Source of the DNA: Brachynemurus nebulosus
Taxonomy: Eukaryota; Arthropoda; Insecta; Neuroptera; Myrmeleontidae
DNA: 64,000 nt
Reading direction: 5' to 3'
Assembly: GCA_035578155.1 (NCBI GenBank)
Contig: JAPWDM010000005.1
Coordinates: 14,474,832 to 14,538,831 of the forward strand
The notes under the pieces were generated by a model. It was not told where the DNA came from. It saw only the letters and a program-made list of their open reading frames with translations, and searched no databases. The position numbers were made by a program, and so were the translations under genes. Shown piece by piece: positions 34,097-64,000 of the stretch. Each line of letters starts with the position of its first letter. The first letter of the stretch is position 1.

Positions 34097-36277
34097 TAAA
34101 GCTGTAAAAAAAAAGTTTTTTTTTTTATTTTCCTTCTCCGACATTAATATACTATTTATGTATGTATTTCTTGTACAAAAAGTTGGCAACCCTAACCCGC
34201 ACACGCTGCAATAATTTGCAACCCTAACCCGCAATAATTTAAATATTATGTGTTTGTCCATTATACTGTAGTAATATTAAACAAATAAAAAAAATTAAAA
34301 TAAGTATAAAAATAAAACAAATTTTTTTATTATATTTTCAAATGTAATTTCACTGAGCATTATGTGTGTGCGGATAAAATTTTATTTTGAGGTAAATTAT
34401 AATTTGTTTAAAAATGGCCTTAAAAAATCCAGTAGGTAAAACTTACACCGAATTAATATTGAATTTTTATTCCCACTTATTAATACGGAAAAGTACTTAA
34501 AGAAGCAAGAATGTAAGGAGTATATTACAAAATTTTAAGACATTTTTGGAAATAAAAAATTCTTTACGTAAATAAAAATAATTTGCGGAAATATATATAA
34601 CAACGAACAAAAAGAATTAAAGTATTTTACGTCGATAAATTGTTCGATTTTTTTTAACATCCTGTATGTTATTAAATATTTTAATATGAATATATTTATT
34701 TTATTAATCTATTAATTATAAAAATCAAAAACATCATCGATAATTTATTAAACAATTACGGTTTAAATTAACTTTTAATTACATATTATACTGTCTTGTA
34801 TTAGGAAAGTACTTTCGAAATTTATTACAATGCATTGTTGTCTATTGATCGTTACTATTATTTCAAAAACGATTAATTTTAATATCAATAAATATAAATA
34901 ATTTAATTCATTTTCCATAATATTTATAAATATGGAGTCCATTTACATATACATAGTTACATACATACATACGTAATATGTACATAAGATTGACATAAAA
35001 TATATGGACTTTGTATAATTTTTTAAATTGAAGAAAATTTTTGCAAACTATTGCAAATGTTAAGTATCTGAAATTATCTTTTCGTCTGTATCACACTAAT
35101 TTATACAGCAGCTTACAATAAAATGTACAAGGCTGTATTCTAAAGACTCCGAAGCATCCTTTAAAATAAGCCATGTATGTAACACTCATTGTCAACAATC
35201 AAAATTTACAATTACTGATCGAAGGAAATAAACTCATATAAACTCATAGAAATCACAAATTCTCATAAAATAACAAATTCTCATAAAAGAATTAATGATT
35301 TTATTGAAATTTGTAAAGTTCTATGAGTTTGAATTTCACATTAGTGAATGACCCGAACATTATAAACTATAAAATGCTTTAGTTTAATAATATGTTTTGA
35401 AGTACTTTGATTCGCTATTTGACTTACTCTTTAAATTGTTATTACATATTTATTAATTGTTATATTATAACTTATAATACAATTAAATAAAAATTAAAGT
35501 CAAGTTGGGAAAAATATATAGTTACCTATATAATAAATCAATTATCAACAGCCTTGTTCAACTTTCACTGTGAACCACTGTACAAAACCGTACAAGTACA
35601 GCAAGTACGGCAAGTATAATATAGCAAATCTGAGTTGACAGTAAGGGCAATAAAATTTTACAAGTCAGTTTTACACTGGAACAAAATATTTAGTGAATAC
35701 CTATACATGGTTAAACATCGTTTTACGTGAGTACATGTAAGTAAAGATAAAAAAGTATGTACAAAATCATAATTTTGTACTTTCTTATATTTTTTTTTCC
35801 ATAAAACTGAATACGTAAACTCGAACACGAAACTTATAACAAATTTCAGTATAAGTGAAATAATTGTAATATGCCTAATAATAAAATTGAGTTGTTCGTA
35901 TGAATCGATGTTGGATGTTTTTTTTTTCTTTATATTGTGGTTTTCGATGTGATAATGTGATCGACTAGCAAAAATAAAACGGGGCATGTGTGATCGGGCA
36001 TTACATTGTTCTAACTGCTTTAAAATTACGGTCATTACGGTAACTGTTTGCTACAGAAGTTTCACAAAATATCCATTTTGCCGGAAAGTTGTTAGAGTTC
36101 AAGCCATTTTGAATGTTTATTTAATTTTGTACGCCTCGTGTTTGATTTTGCTCCTGTTTTTCGTTGTGTTTTAGTATTATTATTTTTTGTTCGTTTTTCT
36201 TTTAGTTTTCTTTATTATTTGTTATAGTTCTGCTAACATTATTTTAGTTTATTTTAATTTTGCTAATTTTCTTTAAC

Positions 36278-36445
36278 ATGCCAAACAACAAAAAAGGCAA
36301 AATCATTCATAGCCAAGGGCGTGAAATAATTTTAAATGTTTTAGAAATATGTGAAAATGAAAAGGTAAATAACCGTTTGTTTTACGATTTTAGTAAGAGC
36401 GTCCAAAGAACAGCCCAGTATTGTCATAATTCTACTTACCTTTAA
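36278..36445 (+). pseudogene. Fragment resembling the N-terminal region of a transposase-type protein
   Basis: Starting at ATG 36278 the 55-residue frame reads MPNNKKGKIIHSQGREIILN, then VLEICENEK and SVQRTAQYC, then stops. The K-G-K-x-I-H-S-Q-x-R-E-I pattern followed by an ERTA/QRTA helix is, to my knowledge, typical of the N-terminal part of DDE-transposon-related proteins common in arthropods. No DDE domain follows, so this is a relic or an isolated exon; GAAAAG/GTAAAT within it could be a donor. Confidence 0.4.
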
Positions 36446-37125
36446 GCTACATTTTTTAATTCAAATGTAAATATTTAACCAAATACAAAAAAAATGTATA
36501 TTTAATTCAAATAAATCAATTTTGTTCCTGTTTTGTGTTTATTTTCAAATAAATGGTTAAATTTTAATTTATGTCACATATAAGTGTCTTAAACAAATTT
36601 ATTTTATTAATTATTTCTTATTATTCTCCAAAAATTTGTTTTAAAAACTTTAAACATCAATTTTTTAATGTACCTATTTCATTTCTGCACGATTTTTTTT
36701 TTTTTTTTTTTTTTTTTTGTATGTAAATCCGACTTTTGAAATTAGGTCAGCCAGACAAAGATGAATTTATCTGATTTGCCAATATGTGGATTTGCCAAAT
36801 TTGTTGTCCTTTATTACTAACAGCCAATCATAATTTTTAAAATTTTATTGCCCGTCAACTTTCTTCTCGAAGTTGGCGGATTATACAGTATGTGTGTATT
36901 GTATACCACAGAGGACCAGAGACAACATAACTATCTCTATACTACTGAAACTAGTGTAACCAGTAAAGGATAGAAAATATATGTATACGTGCACTGGGTT
37001 TACTTAGTTATAAAGTTAAGAAAACTTTGGTAAACTTTAGTGAAACTTAACTTTAGATATATCTACTATAGAAATTTTTTTTTCTTGAGCGGACAATTGA
37101 CAAGTACCATATCTACTTTTCAATC

Positions 37126-37158
37126 TATATAAGCAGCTACGATTTGCTTTGGATTCAG
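37126..37158 (+). promoter_or_regulatory. Possible TATA plus initiator core promoter
   Basis: TATATAAG at 37126-37133 and TTCAGCA with its A at 37157, 31 bases after the start of the TATA box, the expected spacing. It is 1.9 kb upstream of the spargel ATG, so it would need a long or spliced 5' UTR. Such matches arise by chance in AT-rich DNA. Confidence 0.25.
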
Positions 37159-39036
37159 CAAATTCTCGTATTCAAGTATTTTCGTATTTATTATTTAAAT
37201 TTATTTATTATATTGAGTGAATAACTGAATTGAGTATGATCACTCGCTTTGTATATATCTCAAAAAAATTTTAAAAATTCTAGAATTCAACATTATAAAA
37301 TTCTTTTTGCATAGAGAAATATTTTTATTAAAAAACACCACTGAGTTGTTTGCGTTTTTATGTTTTAAGTTTTAAGACTTTATAATAATTTATGGCTTTA
37401 TAGTTCAGCTCATAACCAATATTAGTTATCTCATGAAAAATATGTAACCAATATTATTTCCCTTTGTTTTTGTAATATTGTTAGATTTTTCATTTTGAAT
37501 AAACAAAATTAGTAACATTTATGAACTTAAGTTACAAACGAAATTCTAAAATTCAACAGAGAAAAGTATAAATTTGAATACTCTTATGAAATCCAAACCA
37601 ATTTCTTTAAATCATACTATTATGTAGTTGTTTTTTTACTACACATACAGCTTTTATAGAACTTATAATATCTTTGTCTTAAAAATGTATAATGTAATAA
37701 CACTGTTTCTTTCTATTTCTATAAAATCCTCTTTAGTGAGAAAAGTGACGTCACTTAACAAAACTGATGTTAACTTAACTGAAGCTCTACTGTATTTGTG
37801 CGGTGATCTGTTTTCGTGTGAGTGATCGGAGGTGTCGTGTCGCATACATGCATATATACACAACGCGTGTATGTGGCTCCGTGTGGGGATTGTAACAATG
37901 TCAACAACAATCAAATCAATTGACCTGTGATTGACGTACATTCATCCACTGCTATACGGAGTCAATGACTACTAAGTAGCTTCATTTGCACAGAACTGCA
38001 CACTACAGATTACATGAGACAGATAGTTGCGTTACCTCTGTACTCTGGGGTGTAGACGTAATACAAGTATCCCGCCTTTTGTAACAAAACATTTACGTAA
38101 AACGCGTAAAACACAGTAAAACATAAAGGTTGTACAAAAATGATTCATTATGTCTGACACTAAAAATCTATCAAATACTCCCACTGATTTGTCTGCTTTA
38201 ACTACTAAAAGTCCTTCGAATTTATCAGTTGATAAAAATATATATATAAATCCTTTAATCTGAAATAATATTTAGGTACTTGTCAGTGTTATTTATTTGT
38301 TCATCCCTAATTTGTAAAAATAAGGTTAAGATTTTCGTGTACACACGGTACAATTTTGTATTTATACTTACATATTTTTGGTGACTGTACGAAATGGTTA
38401 GATAAGTGTGAACACATGTGACATTTTTTGAATGTATAAAATCAAAATAAAACGTAAGTAAATGAAATTATGTTCAAAATGGAATGTGATTGTGCCGTGT
38501 ATAAATCAGTGATTATTTTTTCTTACATTAATCTTAACACAATGATAAAATAACATTGTTTTCGTTGAAAATATGTAGTGTTCTATTTGTAGGTTTTCTG
38601 TGAGATTTTCTTGTGATTTTTCGTATTTTGATAAATCGACAACATTTAATTAATTAAATGTGACTTAAGCTTAATAATAATTATCTTTTTCTTGATATAA
38701 TTACAAAATTATTTGACAAAAATTGAATTTTATAAATGATCTGTCTAGAGAGGTTATCCTTTTCGTGTATCGCAATTGATTTGCAATTGCTTTTTTTTTG
38801 TCAAAAGTTCACGTTATGAAATATCTTCTAGATTTTTGTGACAAGTTAAATTTGTCTGTATTCTTGTTCTATAATAATTTTAATTACTTTGAAAAAAATT
38901 TTCTTCACAATATGTTTACAAATAATCAATTATTTATTGCAACATATTAAAGCTGTGAGTCATCTTTAGAATTTCCCTTATTTAAATTCTGTTACAGAAA
39001 GTTATTGTGTTTTTGCAAAATTGAATGTGAAAAATT

Positions 39037-58005
<18,969 letters not shown>

Positions 58006-58600
58006 CACTGGTGTATGATATTAGTTGGCTTACACGATAAGCAAACTAATTTCAATTTTTGTTGCATTAGTAAAATTTATTATTTAATCATAATATCAAA
58101 CTATTTGCTGTAAAATTACTTTTTTTTTAATTTAATTGATTTTTGTTAAACATATATTACTTTATACATACTATATTTGAGTGATTTAGATTATGAAAAT
58201 ATTTTAATTGCTAATCGTTCATAATGAAATCTATGCACATGCCTTAACCATTTTTTTCTTACGTCAACTATTTACGCAAAAAAAAAAACAAAACAAACAC
58301 TAGCTAAATTATTCATACGTTTAAAAATTTCTCTGATAATTATATAGTATAAATTTATTCTTTGCTCAAAACATAGATAAAATGTTGATAAAGTTATTTT
58401 TGTATAATTTAAAAGTTGTTTAAAGAGTAGACAAAATGTTTTTCTATTTTTTTTTTTAAGTTCACTTTTTTTATAAGCTATATAAATGGACAGTTGAAAT
58501 GGAACAAAAATGTATGTAGTTATAATTGTACATATTTATAGCTTTTTTATACATACAGCTAATTATTTGTAAATCTATTAAATGATTCAATTGTATTAAC

Positions 58601-58606
58601 AATAAA
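58601..58606 (+). terminator. Candidate poly(A) signal for spargel
   Basis: AATAAA about 600 bases after the stop, the first canonical hexamer in an AT-rich 3' UTR. Confidence 0.45.
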
Positions 58607-58909
58607 GTATCAAATTAATTATGTAAGTTTTTTTAACAATAATTACAATCAAAACAATATTTAAAATAATTCTCTTTTAGGCAAAATTATTTATTACTTG
58701 TGTACACAGAAATCGTTTTAAAATTTACTGCAACATTAGAAAATAATGTAACTCTATCCGCTGTATATTTAAAGTCAAAACTCCCTGACCTATATGACGT
58801 CATACAGATCTCAAACCAATAATGAGCCATTTTCTCAAAATATCTACATCTCTATGATTGAAATTTTAATTTAAAAATTGCTATGTAACCGCATGAGAAA
58901 ATTGTTTAA

Positions 58910-59113
58910 CACCAGGGCGGCGACACGGGTTATTCGGAACTACATCTCTATAGTTGGAATATTAATTTCTAAAAAATAAACAATATTCCTAGGTAACCGA
59001 ATTGGAAAATTTCGTTGCTAAAGTGGAATTAACAGAAGGCGATTTTTGATTGGTTAAATTAATATCTCGATTATAGACATGTATTCCCAAATACCTGTGT
59101 CGCCGCCCTGGTG
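58910..59113. mobile_element. 204-base MITE with GC-rich ends
   Basis: CACCAGGGCGGCGACACGGG at the left, inverted at the right as TGTGTCGCCGCCCTGGTG. Flanking duplication not clear. Confidence 0.78.
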
Positions 59114-59232
59114 ACAGATTGCTACATATTTGAGAAAATGGTGCATTGCAACTTAATTTCATATTATATGTATATCAGATAAGGAGAACATGAGCTTGCC
59201 AGTTGTGTTCAAGGACAAATTTTTATTGACAC

Positions 59233-59453
59233 AGTCCACTATGTGGCGCTGATGGTACTTGTAGACGAAAAACAGTGGAATTTTCAAATATGTACCTATT
59301 ACTAATTTACAGGAAAAAATATATATGTATATGAAAAATATCAAAACAATTCAATAAATCTTTATTCGTCGCTGCAAAATGTCAGTTGGATTAGGAGTTA
59401 CCTAAAATTGCCGCTCATTCAATCTGCAAGTACCATCAACGCCATCTGGTGGA
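59233..59453. repeat. Short inverted pair
   Basis: GGCGCTGATGGTACTTGTAG at the left and CTGCAAGTACCATCAACGCC at the right, about 180 bases apart; possibly a small decayed MITE. Confidence 0.5.
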
Positions 59454-61974
59454 TTATTGTACAACAGCGACAGTAAGCGATATATGACATTTTGGATAGT
59501 TTTTAATTTCAATCAAGCACCTTATTATTGGTTTAAGATTTATTTGACGCCATAGCACTGAACGGTATTAACCCATTGTTGACGTAGACTTTATAAAAAT
59601 AACGTGTCGACTTTATTTCATTTGTTATTTCTTAAATGTTTCAGTGGATATTCTCTATTTGTTATAATAAAAGTTAGCTTTAATTTGATAAATTAACTCA
59701 ATAATTTTAGCAAAAAAACTTCGTTACAGGGACTATTAAACTTTTAAAAATATTTTCCATATAGTTAATATAAATTTTTTGTTTTAAATCACAATTTAGA
59801 ACGTCTCAAAAAAAGCGTAAGTATAGTAAATTTATATTATAGAAATCAAATGCCAACTTAAGTGTATTAAAAATGAAGTAATTGTTACTTTATGTTTTTG
59901 CTATTGTGTGTCGATAACTAACTGATTTTTTTTTTCAAACACCCTAATTGCTTCAAGTTTTTACACGAAACTGGAAATGTTTAGATAAAAGAGTTTGGCA
60001 GACACTAATTTAGACTGTAGGTTCTAAAATTGTAATAAATTTTGGTCGGCAGAAAAACGATAATATCGGCGCCGACTAGGGCACCTGAAAAGTTAGGAGA
60101 TTGCTAACTTTTTTCATCGGTGCATGCATTGGTCCAGCTTGTACCCCAGTAGATGTTTACATAATATACATTTTACTTTTACTAGTACGCCAGTTCGTAC
60201 TGACGCCAGTGAATCATTACGTGTGTAAACCCACTATCATTTCGCAGAAAAAAAATTTGAATTCCGGTATCAAAAAGTAGACACCTCAAGTTTTAAAATG
60301 CTTTTCCCAAAATCATTGTCGAATTATTTTTGTATGAGTATATAAATTACCATATTCATTTCAAAAAATTTCATTCATTTTTGTTTAAAATTCATAAGTT
60401 TTCTAAAAACTGCTAATTTCAAGTTGTTGAAATAACTTACTTATTGACTTTATTTAAATAAATAGATTTAAGTGTTTGAACATATGTGATTGTTTGTAGC
60501 TCTCAACGTTTCTATAACGCAAAATGTTCTCTAGTCAAAGAAAAACTTAGCATCATTTAGAAATATTAAGGGTGTTCATATCATTTTAAAATATGCGTTT
60601 CTACATATTTTTTTTTATATCGCATTTTTAAAGGAGTGGACTTTATCCAGTGAATTTTTTAGCATGGGGTATTTGACAGTATCAAAGAAAAACAATAAAA
60701 GCAAATTTTAATGAAAATTGATAATAAAATGCAGCAATTTATTATGTTAATTCATCCTAACTATCATTATTTAATTTTTAAAAAATTAATATTTTTCAGC
60801 TATAAATTACATCAGCAGAAATGGCCTGTGACGTTGCTTTCTCTTATATTTCAACACTATCGTCACTAGGGTCGCTAGGCAAATTCCGATTAGCAAACAT
60901 AACTATGGTAATTAACTTGAATTTAATTAATTTTTTTAAAAATCAATTTTTTTTCCTAGTTATAAGAAAAATAAAGTTTTTTTTCTTAGTTACATGACAC
61001 CTGTTGCTATCTAGAGAATGTGATGTAACTGGAGCTAATAAACGTTTTCGCGCAAATTTTGAGAACAAATATTAAATTAATTTTTTCTAACGATTTTCGG
61101 CATTATTTTTAAAAATTAAAATTATATACATGCATAATACATAAATATGCGTATTTTAAAATAGTTTCCCAAAATTAGTCAAATTTCCCAAAAATACTAC
61201 TTTTTTACTTAGTACTAAGTAGTTTACTACGTAAAAGGATTGCTTTAAGGAGTACATCAGTACAGTAAACCCTCATTTTTTATGGTTAACTCTTTGATAC
61301 AACATTTCCAATTTTACGATTTCTTCTTTACTAGGTTCCTTTTTCTTATCAAATTATGATGATAATTTAAAAATAATATGACATGAATACCCTTTTACAT
61401 TTTGTTTAAGTACAGTAAAATTAATAAAGTACAGGGTCTTACATAAATTATTTAAAAAAGCAAATTGTTGGTATTATTGTAGAGAAACATTTTCGTATTT
61501 TTGTAAAAATATAGGTTTAATTATCAAATAATTTTTTTAAATTACAATAATATTATAATCCTCTTACTCATTTTTTAATAAGCTTGACTGATTCTCGTTT
61601 AAATTATACCAAAAAACAAGTATGAAAATGCCGTGAATCCTAGGTGAGTTGACAATACAAAAAGAATTAGTTAAATCAGTAAATTTGTTGATTTAAAGTT
61701 TAAATTAACATAAATTTTCATGACATAAACTTTATTTTTAATAGAATTTTTCTTAAAAAAATGAAAAAGTATTTCACACAAGATCAACTGCATTGTTGGT
61801 AATATAAAGACTAAACATATGATAGGAGTTGTCACATCGCATTAGTGTCTATTTGTTTAATTACAAAATGCGAATTTAAAAAAGTTTAGTTACAGTTGGT
61901 AAAAGAATAGAAAATTCCTTTTGAAAATTAACGCTTTTAAACAAATCATATGGAAAAAAATTTTTGTCTCAAAA

Positions 61975-62255
61975 TACCGGACTTTTTACTGCCAGTGATA
62001 AGTACAATAGATAAGGTTACAAAAAAAGAAAAAGAAAAAAATAAAAGATCCCAACATCAAAAAAATGAACTCTAGAATTTCACAAAATATAAATTATACT
62101 AAACTATGTTGATAAAATTGAACATTTAGAATTATACCGTATTTTGAAAAATCTGTCACAGATGGCGGCACCTGTACCAGTGAATATATACATATCACAG
62201 AATTTTGAGCCGCCTTATTGCAGGACGAGTTAACTCGTCTTAATCATTTAAAGCG
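61975..62255 (-). repeat. Same dispersed repeat, copy 3, reverse orientation
   Basis: TCTCAAAATACCGGACTTTT through GGCGGCACCTGTACCAGTGA to CAGGACGAGTTAACTCGTC is the reverse complement of the 23650-23940 order. Confidence 0.8.
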
Positions 62256-64000
62256 TTAAATATGGTAGAAAAAATGTCCGCCATACTCTTATCCATATTA
62301 CGTCACAAATCGTTAAAGCGCTACTTTTAAAAATAAAATAAAATTATTTTTTTTATTTTTAATGTTACAGTTGTACCTACAAAAAAAAAATTAAAAATTC
62401 GTCAGCTCACCTACTATAAATATTAAAATCTACAGCTTCAATCAAAAATTGAGAGCTATATAGTCAACATTGATATTAGAATGCGTATGCACCATACAAT
62501 AGATGGAGTACACATTACTTTTTTTTTAAGCAAATCGCCACATTGGTTAACACCACGTTAACACCTTTCATAACCTATAAAGTGTCAGTGGTAATAAATA
62601 TTTTTTTAATTTGTATACGATTATTGTTGTAATTTGAGACTATTTATTAATAAATATTCTAACAATATTTATAACAACAAATATAACATCAGTAAATATA
62701 GAAAAATTTTAAATTAAACCTTATTTAACCGCCATATTGGTCAACACTTTAACCCTTTTTTTGGCTTCATTTTTATATACATTGAATATAATTATACCTG
62801 TACTCCCTCTATCTCTTCAGTACTCGAGATATTCAAAAATGTTCGTTTATTTGACGGCTTATATTTTATTTTGTTTTATTTAAAAAACTTCGTATATCAA
62901 TTTTTAATACCTCTTTTAAAACAATCGAAATCATTGAAAAATAATTAAGCTTATAAAAAATAATTGTACTACTTAAAAAATACCGCTAAATTTTTAAATC
63001 TAATCTCTCATGTAATATAATGATAAATTATAGCTCTTTAAATATAGTCTATTCCATATTTTTATTTCAAAATTTCCTTTTAACACAATGGTACATAAAA
63101 TTTTCCAATTAATGTCATTTTTTTAAAAAGATTTGTATTTTTCATTCTTACAAAACTATTATATTGTGAATATTTAGATTTATATTAGAATAATAAACAG
63201 ATACACTTAGAGCTTCCCTCTTAATTGCCTTATAAACTGTAACTAATTATTAATTAGGTTTTTGTATTTATTTAAAAATGAATTACATAATTCGTATGGA
63301 GGGGCATGTTATCATGATTAATATGGACAAATTAAATTATTTTAATTTAAAAAATTCTTTTAAAAGTGATTACCAATATTTTTATCTTAATTTATAATTA
63401 TTTATAAATAAAATCAGATGTATATAAGTTGAATCATGTTATTATCTTTACAAATACAACATTTAAAAAAAATGTATTACTTTCTTTTAATAAATTTTTT
63501 TGTAAAAATTTAGTATTTTATTTAACTTCCTTGATGATTGCTGATCCTTTGAGTCTTCACAATGATTTTTTTATAAAAAGGATTTGAATGTATAAATATA
63601 TAAAGCTTCGTTCATACTGAACCGTTACGCTCCTTTCACATTGTACAGTTTTCGCCGTACGGGAAAAAACCGTACGACTTTATGCCGTGATATTGTTGCT
63701 TTCACATTGCACGGTTTTTTGCCGTTGTAAACTGAATTTCTTCATTTGATTTGCAACACTATACAAGCAACAAGCGTGATTAAAGTTAATTCTATAAATC
63801 AGAGGAAATAGAAAGTAGGATTATTTTCTTATTACACAGTTTGAAGACCTGAAAAATGACAAAAATAAGTTTTTCAACTATTTTCGGATGTTTACAAACT
63901 CCTTTGCTTAATTTCTTGACGAACTTAAAATAAAAACACACAATTTCGAAATTACATACAATCTATTAAAATACTGGCTATCACATTCAACATTAGTTTC

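Larger units (their letters stand above)
20712..39036. other. 18 kb region between divergent genes
   Basis: No complete gene found. Contents listed separately: a 59-base tandem duplication, the 1.7 kb repeat copy 2, TA-flanked elements, satellite array 2, a 290-base tandem duplication, a (TA)n-core element, a Harbinger-like MITE and a transposase-like fragment. The stretches 20712-21230, 29440-30780, 34100-35600 and 36450-39036 are AT-rich DNA with nothing recognisable beyond short simple repeats and a possible core promoter near 37126. Confidence 0.65.
58006..64000. other. Region downstream of spargel
   Basis: 3' UTR to about 58620, then AT-rich DNA without genes. Recognised: a 204-base MITE (58910-59113), a pair of inverted 20-mers (59233-59453), a lone GGGGTATTTGACAG terminus near 60664, the third GAGTTAACTCG repeat (61975-62255) and a CCGTACGGGAAAAAACCGTA-type patch near 63650. 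Confidence 0.65.

Overview
This is a eukaryotic, strongly AT-rich window, most likely from an insect. It holds three spliced protein-coding genes with GT-AG introns. The gene types support the arthropod call: a TruD-family pseudouridine synthase of the PUS7 type, a six-finger C2H2 protein with a CtBP-type motif, and a PGC-1 coactivator homologue built like Drosophila Spargel. The rest is intron and intergenic DNA packed with short non-autonomous transposons. I cannot name the species. All gene models were built by hand from reading frames, splice-site phase and family motifs.

Layout. (1) Bases 1-11054, + strand: the 3' seven exons of PUS7; the 5' end lies outside the window. The exons join in frame into 763 codons and a stop. 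Intron 1 (4.5 kb) and intron 6 (2.2 kb) carry most of the repeats. (2) Bases 11055-14189: spacer between two convergent genes, with two copies of a PIF/Harbinger-like MITE. (3) Bases 14190-20711, - strand: a four-exon gene for a 284-residue C2H2 protein with PLDLS at its N terminus and six tandem fingers. (4) Bases 20712-39036: an 18 kb gap between divergent genes, with transposon relics, satellite-like monomers, a fragment resembling the N-terminal region of a transposase, and a speculative TATA/initiator pair. (5) Bases 39037-58005, + strand: a ten-exon PGC-1/Spargel gene of 1268 codons with an acidic D-L-rich stretch, a DHDY HCF-binding motif, LXXLL and FXXLL motifs, an RS domain, an RRM and the conserved C-terminal motif. 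(6) Bases 58006-64000: 3' UTR and gene-free DNA.

The genes look unrelated in function (RNA modification, repression, mitochondrial/metabolic coactivation) and are not an operon or cluster. The most distinctive content is the transposon archaeology. Many elements are recognised by paired terminal inverted repeats and often by target-site duplications: TA for Tc1/mariner-like, TAA for Harbinger-like, 8 bp for hAT-like. Several are nested three deep. There are two near-perfect 119-bp-arm hairpins inside introns. A dispersed family carries a (TA)n core flanked by conserved arms. I found no intact transposase, rRNA, tRNA, CRISPR array or viral gene, and no convincing new biological system.
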